A stretch of DNA of 5,038 nt from Fidelibacterota bacterium (GTDB taxonomy: Bacteria > Fidelibacterota > UBA2242 > JAFGTP01): positions 1 to 5,038 of the forward strand of contig JAIPJV010000172.1 of assembly GCA_021734005.1 (NCBI GenBank), given 5' to 3'. Shown here piece after piece: positions 1 through 5,023 of the stretch; the stretch's first letter is position 1, and every line of letters starts with the position of its first letter. The position numbers and the translations under genes were made by a program. The notes under the pieces were generated by a model that did not search any database, had not been told where the DNA came from, and saw only the letters and a list, made by a program, of their open reading frames with translations.

Positions 1-690
1 CTATTTCGTAATATTGAAGAGATAGATTATGTCAAATCGCAATTATTCGATTATTTTCAGCAAAAATTTATGGAAAAAGGGTATTACATGGCGGCCTGGG
101 CTGAAGTTGGTTTTGTCTATCTATTTACAAAGGACAAAGTCCAGACCAAGGACGATCTATCAAAAATCAAAATGTGGCTCTGGAAAGGTGATCCATTAGC
201 AAAAACAGTTTTTGATATTTTGAATATTTCCGCCGTTCCCTTGCCCATTAACGATGTTTATACATCACTGCAAACCGGTTTGATTGATGGTGTTTACATT
301 TCTCCCTATGGCGCAATGGCTTTGCAATGGTTTACGAAAACTAATTATATCATGGATTATCCTTTGACCTACTCGATTGGAGCTGTTCTCATTAATCAGG
401 ATAAACTGAATTCGATCCCGGAAAAAGAACGCAATATTTTTATAGAAGAAACCCGCCAGAGTATGCAAAAAATTGTCAAAAAAAGCCGTGAAGACAATAA
501 GGAAACTCTAAAAATTTTGCAGGATAATGGTATGAAGCTGGTTGATATTAGGGATGAAGCCCGCAATACTTACCGGGAGGCTGGAATAGAAACTCAGAAT
601 AGATTGGCAGGTAAACTTTATTCAGAAGATATTTTGAATAGAGTTTTACAATTACTGGAGGAATACCGTTCCGATTCAACTAATCAATAA
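1..690 (+). CDS. dctP: TRAP transporter solute-binding protein, DctP family (5'-truncated by window edge)
   Basis: The reading frame is open from base 1 with no upstream stop, so only the C-terminal 229 residues are visible. DctP proteins are usually about 320-340 residues, so roughly 100 residues including the export signal lie outside. It is the periplasmic protein that captures the solute and hands it to the DctQM permease. Family signs, in order, are LFRNIEEIDYV at the visible N-terminus (the usual LF.s.eE.dyv), the KIKMWLWKGDP segment (nt 163-195), the DVYTSLQTGLIDG stretch (nt 250-288) that forms the ligand-cleft strand and helix, then YPLTYSIGAVLIN and a charged C-terminal helical part. 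An ATG at 70 exists but lies inside the conserved domain, so it is not the true start. The odd point is that the K-(L/I)-R-V-P segment, whose Arg binds the ligand carboxylate in SiaP-like proteins, lacks that Arg here. The substrate cannot be assigned. The two permease genes follow directly. Confidence 0.93.
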   Translation, partial: LFRNIEEIDYVKSQLFDYFQQKFMEKGYYMAAWAEVGFVYLFTKDKVQTKDDLSKIKMWLWKGDPLAKTVFDILNISAVPLPINDVYTSLQTGLIDGVYISPYGAMALQWFTKTNYIMDYPLTYSIGAVLINQDKLNSIPEKERNIFIEETRQSMQKIVKKSREDNKETLKILQDNGMKLVDIRDEARNTYREAGIETQNRLAGKLYSEDILNRVLQLLEEYRSDSTNQ

Positions 691-708
691 TAAAAATTTG
701 ATTTAATT

Positions 709-1227
709 ATGAATATACTATTTAAAATTAAGAAAATCGTCGATGCTATGATTACTGCTCTTGCTATTATTTTAATGAGTAGTATTGTTTTATTTACTTT
801 TGCGCAGGTAATATTGCGGAATTTTTTCACCATTCATCTCACTGAACTGGAAAATATTGTCCGCAGTGAAGTTCTCTGGATTGCTTTTATTGGAGCAGTT
901 TTGACATCGCTTCGCGGTCGCCATATTTCTATTGATATTTTGCCGCGCTATCTGAAAGGCAAAGCTCGCAAAGTTTTGTTGATCGTTTTGGATATTTCAG
1001 CTATGATAATCTGCTTTATCTTGGCCTGGTACTCGATAAAATTCATCCAGCTGGAAATTTCTCTGGGAACAACAATTGGTATGAATATCCCGGCCTGGAT
1101 ACCGGAGTTAATTTTACCAATCGGATTTTTTTTGCTGGCTATTTCCTTTCCTCTCAAATTGGTAAAACCACCTGAAGAAGAACAAATTGAAAAGGACATT
1201 AATACCAAGCCAGTGGATGTCCGATGA
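709..1227 (+). CDS. dctQ: TRAP transporter small permease, DctQ family
   Basis: A 172-residue inner-membrane protein of the usual DctQ size. It is the small subunit that pairs with the large permease in Na+- or H+-driven TRAP uptake. Four hydrophobic segments are visible at about residues 13-36, 50-67, 87-110 and 127-148. Between the second and third lies GRHISIDILP (residues 70-79), the typical DctQ loop (G.hi.vd.l). A late segment, IPAWIPELILPIGFFLLA, matches the conserved last helix. The tail is charged (PPEEEQIEKD). The start is the first ATG after an in-frame TAA at 691-693. No Shine-Dalgarno sequence precedes it (ATTTGATTTAATT), and the GGAGG at 657-661 is too far away. It lies 18 nt after the solute-binding gene and its stop overlaps the next start, so translation is probably coupled. 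Confidence 0.93.
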   Translation: MNILFKIKKIVDAMITALAIILMSSIVLFTFAQVILRNFFTIHLTELENIVRSEVLWIAFIGAVLTSLRGRHISIDILPRYLKGKARKVLLIVLDISAMIICFILAWYSIKFIQLEISLGTTIGMNIPAWIPELILPIGFFLLAISFPLKLVKPPEEEQIEKDINTKPVDVR

Positions 1228-2498
1228 ATACAATTATTATAATTCTGACCCTGTTATTAATTGTTGCGGGACTACCGCTCTTTGTTGCTTTGGGTTTGAT
1301 ATCTATAATAAGTTTTTTGGCTGCGGGAACTGATCCTACAGTGATTATTCTGGAAATGAATCGAATTGCTTCCGCACCTACTTTGCTGGCTATACCCCTA
1401 TTTACATTGGCTGGCTATATTCTGGCCGAAAGTAAGGCACCCCGCCGGCTTTATGATCTTTTGCATACAACAATGGGCCGACTGTCCGGAGGAATCGCTC
1501 TGGCATCGCTGGTAACCTGTGCTTTATTTACCTGTATTACTGGTGCTTCAGGAATTACTATTATTGCTATTGGCGGTTTGATCTATCCGATTCTATTAAA
1601 GCAAAATTATTCCGAGCAATTTTCTTTAGGTTTAGTAACCTGTTCCGGGAGTTTGGGACTTTTATTTCCTCCCAGTCTACCATTGATATTGTATGGAATT
1701 GTGGCTTCTGTATCTATCGATAAATTATTTCTAGCTGGTATAGTTCCCGGCATTCTCATCATTGTCGTTCTCTATATTTATTCAATTATAAAAGGCCAAA
1801 AAAAGTCAGAGAATCACTTTGAACAATTTTCTATGCGCACTTTGGGCAAATATCTATATGCAAGCAAATGGGAGTTGCCAATCCCGATTATCATAATCGG
1901 TGGAATTTATGGTGGATTTCTCACAGTTGTTGAGGCAGCTGCAGTAACAGCTTTTTATACTTTTGTGATTGAATTTTTCGTTAACAAAGATCTTTCGATC
2001 AAAAAAGATTTCGTAAGAATTTTCAGAGACACAACCAAACTGGTAGGAGGAATTTTAATAATTCTGGGCATGGCCATGGGATTTACCAATTATCTGATCG
2101 ATGAACAAATTCCTCAAGAATTGCTCAGCATTGTGCAGAATTTAATTTCATCCCGGATTACATTTCTATTACTTTTGAATGCATTTCTATTGATCACAGG
2201 TTTTTTCCTGGATATATTCTCAGCAATAATAATTGTAGTTCCCATGATCGTTCCCATTGCTACCAGTTATGGTATTGATCCTGTTCACCTTGGCATCATA
2301 TTTTTGACCAATCTAGAAATTGGATATTTAACCCCGCCAGTTGGACTCAATCTCTTTATTTCAAGCTATCGTTTTAAAAAATCCATTTTACACCTTTACA
2401 AAGTCAGTTTTCCTTTTCTATTGTTGCTTTTACTGTGTCTGGCTATCATAACCTATTTTCCGGATTTGAGCTTGTTTATTGTGAATCTATTTTATTAG
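1224..2498 (+). CDS. dctM: TRAP transporter large permease, DctM family
   Basis: A 424-residue, very hydrophobic protein of normal DctM length (about 425-430). It is the transport-catalysing membrane subunit of the TRAP system (ion transporter superfamily). Motifs in order are LAIPLFTLAGYILAES (55-70), GRLSGGIALASLVTCALFT then GASGITIIAIGG (85-118), GLLFPPSLPLILYGIVASVSI (145-165, first helical-hairpin signature), AGIVPGI (171-177), YGGFLTVVEAAAVTAFY (229-245, second repeat), GFFLDIFSAIIIVVP (326-340) and NLEIGYLTPPVGLNLF (363-378). The two PP-containing segments are the pseudo-symmetric hairpin motifs of the family. The ATG overlaps the dctQ stop as ATGA. Only a weak GTGGA sits upstream, so re-initiation by terminating ribosomes is likely. 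It ends three bases before the 11-bp repeat array, with no convincing terminator behind it. Confidence 0.95.
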   Translation: MNTIIIILTLLLIVAGLPLFVALGLISIISFLAAGTDPTVIILEMNRIASAPTLLAIPLFTLAGYILAESKAPRRLYDLLHTTMGRLSGGIALASLVTCALFTCITGASGITIIAIGGLIYPILLKQNYSEQFSLGLVTCSGSLGLLFPPSLPLILYGIVASVSIDKLFLAGIVPGILIIVVLYIYSIIKGQKKSENHFEQFSMRTLGKYLYASKWELPIPIIIIGGIYGGFLTVVEAAAVTAFYTFVIEFFVNKDLSIKKDFVRIFRDTTKLVGGILIILGMAMGFTNYLIDEQIPQELLSIVQNLISSRITFLLLLNAFLLITGFFLDIFSAIIIVVPMIVPIATSYGIDPVHLGIIFLTNLEIGYLTPPVGLNLFISSYRFKKSILHLYKVSFPFLLLLLLCLAIITYFPDLSLFIVNLFY

Positions 2499-2500
2499 AT

Positions 2501-2551
2501 GTTTAAAGCCTGTTTAAACGCACTTTAAATAAAGTTTAAACAGAGTATAAA
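2501..2551 (+). promoter_or_regulatory. Five tandem 11-bp direct repeats (Pho-box-like operator array)
   Basis: Heptamers occur at 2501 GTTTAAA, 2512 GTTTAAA, 2523 CTTTAAA, 2534 GTTTAAA and 2545 GTATAAA, each followed by a 4-bp variable spacer (GCCT, CGCA, TAAA, CAGA). The period is exactly 11 bp throughout, about one helical turn. This is the layout of OmpR/PhoB-family response-regulator sites: E. coli PhoB boxes are 7-bp repeats with 4-bp spacers, and Bacillus PhoP boxes are TTxAxA hexamers about 5 bp apart. The periodicity is seen directly and the regulator is inferred. TTTAAA is self-complementary, so the strand direction of binding cannot be read from it. The array sits 121 bp upstream of the glycosyltransferase start and is the most likely control site of that gene. 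Confidence 0.7.
2546..2551 (+). promoter_or_regulatory. Predicted -10 element (TATAAA) of the glycosyltransferase promoter
   Basis: TATAAA matches five of six bases of the sigma-70 -10 consensus and lies inside the fifth repeat. A 17-bp spacing places the -35 position at 2523-2528, CTTTAA, which is poor and coincides with the third repeat, as expected for an activator-dependent promoter. The inferred start of transcription is near 2558. That puts the first four repeats at about -57 to -18, the zone occupied by PhoP at Bacillus Pho promoters. A small dyad, TCAAAT-G-ATTTGA (2553-2565), overlaps the predicted start site. The leader would be about 114 nt. A TTGACG at 2562-2567 has no good -10 at the right distance. 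Confidence 0.45.
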
Positions 2552-2625
2552 ATCAAATGATTTGACGGTTCAAGGCCCTGTTAATTATTTTGATTTTTAA
2601 ATTTTTATTATTAAGATTTACAGTG

Positions 2626-2643
2626 TTTCATAGTTCTATGAAA
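2626..2643 (+). repeat. Perfect 8-bp inverted repeat in the glycosyltransferase leader
   Basis: TTTCATAG-TT-CTATGAAA, a perfect dyad with two central bases, ends 28 nt before the ATG at 2672. It could be a repressor half-site pair or a weak hairpin in the mRNA leader. No T-run follows, so it is not a terminator. Confidence 0.45.
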
Positions 2644-2671
2644 TGCTAAAAATAAGGGTTAAAATACAATA

Positions 2672-3793
2672 ATGCGGGTTGCATATTTTGCGGAAAGTCT
2701 TCCACCAAACGAAGATGGCGTCAGCAAGACTCTCCTTAAGTTATCAGACTATCTGGATCGCAATCAAATAGATTATCGGTTTATCTCACCCTTTAAACCG
2801 GAGTCATCCCACTATTTATATGACCGGGTTAAAAAAGTCAGCTATATTCCTTTTCCAATGTATAGCCAGTACCGCCTGAGTCTGCCTTTTCTCAATGGTG
2901 TGAAATATTATCTTGATCGTTTTCGTCCTGATATTCTCCATTTGACCAGTCCAACTCCGCTCGGGCTATTCACTTTTTGGTATGGGAACAAACGCAATAT
3001 TCCAGTAGTCAGTACTTATCATACCCATTTTATCTCCTATTTCAAATATTACGGACTCAAATATCTGGAAGGACTAGGCTGGCGCTACACAGAATGGTTT
3101 TATAATCAATGTGATATTACCCACGTTCCCACTCTATCCATAAAAGAGGAACTGGAAGATCATGGTGTTGAGAATATTGAACATATTCCGCATGGAATTG
3201 AGACTGAACATTTCTCACCTGATAAAAAAAATCAAGAATTAAGAGAAATATTTGATAATAATTATCCTATTCTATTATTTGTAGGCCGGCTTGTTAAAGA
3301 AAAAGATCTTGATGATCTAGTTGAGGTCAATCGAGAACTGAAAAATCGCCAGGTTAAATTCAATATGGTCTTTGTAGGTTCCGGACCTATGACCAAAGAA
3401 TTAAAAAGAAAACTGCCTCAGGCCCATTTTACAGGCCATCTTACTGATGAGAATTTATTTGAATGGTTCGCTACCGGTGATGTTTTTGCCTATCCCTCAA
3501 CTACCGAGACTTTTGGTCTGGTTGTTCAGGAGGCTTTTTCTTCGGGAGTACCGGTTGTTGGAGTTGACAAAGGTGGAGTTGGCAGTTTAATAAAAGATGG
3601 AGAAACTGGATTTCTGTTTTCTGTTCATGATATCGAAACCTTTGCTGACAAATGTGAAAAATTGTTAAAGAATAAAGAGATGCGTCAGAAAATGGGTAAA
3701 ACCGCACGCCAAAATTCACTTAACAACAGCTGGGACAAAGTCAACCGCAGAGTTATTCTCAGCTATCAAAATCTGATTAAAAAGCATAGATAG
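2672..3793 (+). CDS. Family-4 glycosyltransferase (GT-B fold), SqdX/MgtA/PimB-like, probable glycolipid synthesis
   Basis: A 373-residue protein of full GT4 length with no signal peptide or membrane span, probably cytosolic and membrane-associated. It would transfer a sugar from a nucleotide donor with retention. The N-terminal acceptor domain begins MRVAYFAESLPPNEDGVSKT, with the Gly loop at 16. FPMYSQYRLSLP (61-72) and VVSTYHTHFISYF (112-124) resemble the matching parts of SqdX-type diacylglycerol glycosyltransferases. The donor domain has LLFVGRLVKEKDL (201-213, R206 and K211 expected to bind donor phosphates), VFVGSGP (233-239), the EX7E pair E279/E287 in TETFGLVVQEAFSSGVPVV, and IKDGETGFLF (307-316). 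An in-frame TAA at 2660-2662 leaves this ATG as the first possible start. A TAAGGG at 2653-2658 is 13 nt away, too far for a standard ribosome site. Donor and acceptor cannot be read off; a mannosyl-, glucosyl- or sulfoquinovosyl-lipid is possible, and capsule or LPS assembly is a less likely alternative. It probably has its own promoter (2501-2551). Confidence 0.88.
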   Translation: MRVAYFAESLPPNEDGVSKTLLKLSDYLDRNQIDYRFISPFKPESSHYLYDRVKKVSYIPFPMYSQYRLSLPFLNGVKYYLDRFRPDILHLTSPTPLGLFTFWYGNKRNIPVVSTYHTHFISYFKYYGLKYLEGLGWRYTEWFYNQCDITHVPTLSIKEELEDHGVENIEHIPHGIETEHFSPDKKNQELREIFDNNYPILLFVGRLVKEKDLDDLVEVNRELKNRQVKFNMVFVGSGPMTKELKRKLPQAHFTGHLTDENLFEWFATGDVFAYPSTTETFGLVVQEAFSSGVPVVGVDKGGVGSLIKDGETGFLFSVHDIETFADKCEKLLKNKEMRQKMGKTARQNSLNNSWDKVNRRVILSYQNLIKKHR

Positions 3794-3924
3794 ATTTTTA
3801 CAATTTCACATCAAAAATATTACATCAATTTTTTAAAGTTATGCCCGATAAATAGTAAAATAAGATCAGTGTTACTATATTAAAAAATTGAAACACGCCT
3901 TACTAATAATTTAGATTTACTATC

Positions 3925-3942
3925 ATCAAATCTTGATTTGAT
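3925..3942. repeat. Perfect 8-bp inverted repeat ATCAAATC-TT-GATTTGAT
   Basis: A perfect dyad 132 bp after the glycosyltransferase stop, without a following T-run on either strand. Its arms contain the TCAAAT/ATTTGA pair also found around the predicted transcription start at 2553-2565, with a different spacing. It could be a protein-binding dyad or a weak hairpin. Confidence 0.45.
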
Positions 3943-3977
3943 ACAAAATTAATTTCAAAACAGCGAGAGCCTGGTGT

Positions 3978-4011
3978 TTGTGAAAATCGTTATATCGTTG
4001 AAATTTCACAA
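3978..4011. repeat. Inverted repeat TTGTGAAA / TTTCACAA with 18-nt loop
   Basis: Arms at 3978-3985 and 4004-4011 match perfectly over 8 bp. An outer TGGTG (3972-3976) can pair with CACCA (4029-4033), enclosing this stem. It is the first of a run of stems continuing to 4242. Confidence 0.4.
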
Positions 4012-4038
4012 GGTTAACTCTGATAGCGCACCAACTAC

Positions 4039-4065
4039 CTCAGCCTGTGCAGGGCACAGGCTGAG
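4039..4065. repeat. Perfect 12-bp GC-rich hairpin, possible terminator
   Basis: CTCAGCCTGTGC-AGG-GCACAGGCTGAG is a perfect 12-bp stem with a 3-nt loop, the strongest hairpin in the window. On the + strand it is followed by TGTTTTAG, a short and interrupted T-run, so it may act as a poor Rho-independent terminator for transcription from the glycosyltransferase, 246 nt upstream. On the - strand no T-run follows. It could equally be part of the adjoining repeat element. Confidence 0.6.
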
Positions 4066-4088
4066 TGTTTTAGTGAGAAGTTTATGCT

Positions 4089-4143
4089 CTCCGGGTTCCA
4101 CCCGAAGTTACTCACATTGAACCACATTCGTGGTTCTAGTTTG
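4089..4143 (-). repeat. Double-hairpin repeat, copy A
   Basis: Read on the - strand: a conserved lead CAAACTA (4143-4137), hairpin 1 GAACCAC-GAAT-GTGGTTC (4136-4119), linker AATGTGAGTAACT (4118-4106), then hairpin 2 with CGGGT-GGA-ACCCG core (4104-4092) extended by two more pairs after one mismatch. The 38 bases 4106-4143 are identical to 4721-4758 in copy B. The organisation resembles REP-type palindromic units mobilised by RAYT transposases. That is an inference, and no transposase is present here. Confidence 0.75.
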
Positions 4144-4169
4144 TTGCCTAAATCTCTGGCTTGATATAA

Positions 4170-4190
4170 TAGATAAAATTATTTTATCTA
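4170..4190. repeat. Perfect 9-bp AT-rich inverted repeat
   Basis: TAGATAAAA-TTA-TTTTATCTA, a perfect but AT-only-loop dyad, lies between copy A and the next stem. Chance occurrence is more likely than for the GC-rich stems in such AT-rich DNA. No T-run follows it as a terminator. Confidence 0.4.
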
Positions 4191-4212
4191 AGCAGTACAT
4201 GCCAAGGAATTT

Positions 4213-4242
4213 TGGACAAAAATGGACGCCATTTTTTGTCTA
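4213..4242. repeat. Imperfect inverted repeat GACAAAAATGG / CCATTTTTTGTC
   Basis: Arms 4215-4225 and 4229-4240 pair over 11 bp with one bulged T and a 3-nt loop ACG; a G-T and a T-A pair can extend the base. It is not followed by a T-run on either strand. It lies on the outer edge of the structured stretch that includes copy A. Confidence 0.45.
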
Positions 4243-4310
4243 AAGCTGATTATCTTACAATCCGTATGATATTAAACAATATAAATTTTAATCATCAAAC
4301 ATCGACTCTC

Positions 4311-4337
4311 AAAAAACCTTTTTAGAGGTCTTTTCTT
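4311..4337 (+). terminator. Weak Rho-independent terminator-like hairpin
   Basis: AAAAAACCT (4311-4319) pairs with AGGTCTTTT (4326-4334) with one A-C mismatch around loop TTTTAG, followed by CTT. The A-tract, C/G core and T-tract layout resembles a degenerate bidirectional terminator; on the - strand it would read AAAAGACCT...AGGTTTTTT with six Ts. The GC core is only two pairs plus flanking A-T pairs, so it is weak, and no gene ends nearby on either strand within the window. Confidence 0.3.
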
Positions 4338-4557
4338 GTCGCTGTTTGTTTTCTATAAACTGTATTTTGTATCTTAACAGGACCCATTATAATAATAAGA
4401 AAAATTCTACAACTGACCAGCTTTTTTCTACATAATACAACGTTAAAAACCGTCCAATATAGTTTAGGCACACAGGGAAGTTAAAAATTGGTTTTTAAAG
4501 TAGAAATTTTTATTGATCCCATAAAATAAATCTATTACAAATGCTATCGTGATCAAC

Positions 4558-4636
4558 TAGCCACCATTCTGGAAATGTTGGCTATGAAAGAACTCCGGAG
4601 GAGTTCAATGTTAGTAACTGCCGATGTAATCGGTAG
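4558..4636 (+). repeat. Double-hairpin repeat, copy C, preceded by a third stem
   Basis: Read on the + strand: a leading stem TAGCCACCATT-CTGGA-AATGTTGGCTA (4558-4584, one mismatch), then hairpin 1 GAACTCC-GGA-GGAGTTC (4590-4606), linker AATGTTAGTAACT (4607-4619) and hairpin 2 CTGCCGAT-GTA-ATCGGTAG (4618-4636, one G-T pair). The layout is the same as copies A and B. The linker differs at one of 13 positions, and hairpin 1 carries two paired changes relative to A/B that keep the stem. It faces copy B, 67 nt away, giving a convergent pair like a BIME. Confidence 0.7.
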
Positions 4637-4700
4637 GAAGGAATACCCCGCAAAAAAAAGCCTGTTCTGAGCACCGGCGAAAGTATTGGCGTAAGCGATT

Positions 4701-4758
4701 TTGCTCCGGGTTCTTCCCGGAGTTACTCACATTGAACCACATTCGTGGTTCTAGTTTG
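4701..4758 (-). repeat. Double-hairpin repeat, copy B
   Basis: Read on the - strand: CAAACTA lead (4758-4752), hairpin 1 GAACCAC-GAAT-GTGGTTC (4751-4734), linker AATGTGAGTAACT (4733-4721) and hairpin 2 CTCCGGG-AAGAA-CCCGGAG (4722-4704), a perfect 7-bp stem. It is identical to copy A over 38 nt and differs in the loop and lower stem of hairpin 2. Sequence beyond the lead does not resemble that beside copy A, which marks the unit's boundary near 4758. Confidence 0.75.
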
Positions 4759-4902
4759 ATCCGATAGATTAGGTAATATCACATAATAACCGGAGCTTGA
4801 GTTTGGATTATAACAGTTTTCAAAATAAAAGATTTTGAAAATAATTTAGCAGACTTCCCTAGAAATAACATCAGCCAAAACATTTACAAATCGCTCTAAC
4901 CT

Positions 4903-5007
4903 GATTAATTCATGACTCCTTCCAAAGTAGTAGTTAATTACATGATAAATATAATTTTAGATTCCACTTATGTAAAAAACTCAATTTTTGGGAGTCATTA
5001 ATTAATC
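4903..5007. repeat. Small element with 17-nt inverted ends (MITE-like)
   Basis: The 17 bases at 4903-4919 (GATTAATTCATGACTCC) and 4991-5007 (GGAGTCATTAATTAATC) are inverted copies with one mismatch, separated by 71 AT-rich bases with no coding capacity. Long matching inverted ends around a short non-coding core are what miniature inverted-repeat elements look like. I see no clear target duplication outside the ends, although the TTAA inside both ends could be one. The alternative is a long-range hairpin or a pair of binding sites. Confidence 0.5.
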
Positions 5008-5023
5008 CAAGGTTAATCCCGAA

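Noticed and set aside
265..468. Open frame on the - strand inside the solute-binding protein gene
   Set aside because: It lies fully antisense to a well-supported DctP domain, has no recognisable motif and is explained as a shadow of the real frame.
657..661. GGAGG as ribosome-binding site for dctQ
   Set aside because: It is 47 nt upstream of the ATG and inside the preceding coding region, too far to work.
948..1208. Open frame on the - strand inside the small permease gene
   Set aside because: Antisense to a clear DctQ protein, with low-complexity composition and no family resemblance.
2562..2590. Sigma-70 promoter with TTGACG as -35
   Set aside because: The sequence 17 bp downstream is TTATTT, a poor -10, whereas TATAAA at 2546-2551 fits the repeat array better.
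3501..3719. Open frame on the - strand inside the glycosyltransferase gene
   Set aside because: Antisense to the conserved donor-binding domain and without recognisable features.
3813..3834. AAAAAT/ATTTTT hairpin as terminator of the glycosyltransferase gene
   Set aside because: It has only A-T pairs and a long loop, so it is likely composition alone; no GC core is present.
3852..3878. Inverted repeat ATAGTAA/TTACTAT
   Set aside because: Seven AT-rich pairs with a 13-nt loop are expected by chance in this composition.
4030..4143. tRNA or other classical RNA gene, because of several GC stems and a GGGTTC sequence
   Set aside because: The stems are sequential hairpins, not a cloverleaf, with no acceptor stem or T-arm at the right distance.
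4199..4243. 14-codon open frame (MPRNFGQKWTPFFV)
   Set aside because: It coincides with the inverted repeat at 4213-4242, has no ribosome site and is too short to support as a gene.
4089..4758. CRISPR array, because of the identical 38-nt stretches
   Set aside because: The copies are 577 nt apart, one related copy is inverted, there is no regular spacing and no cas gene.
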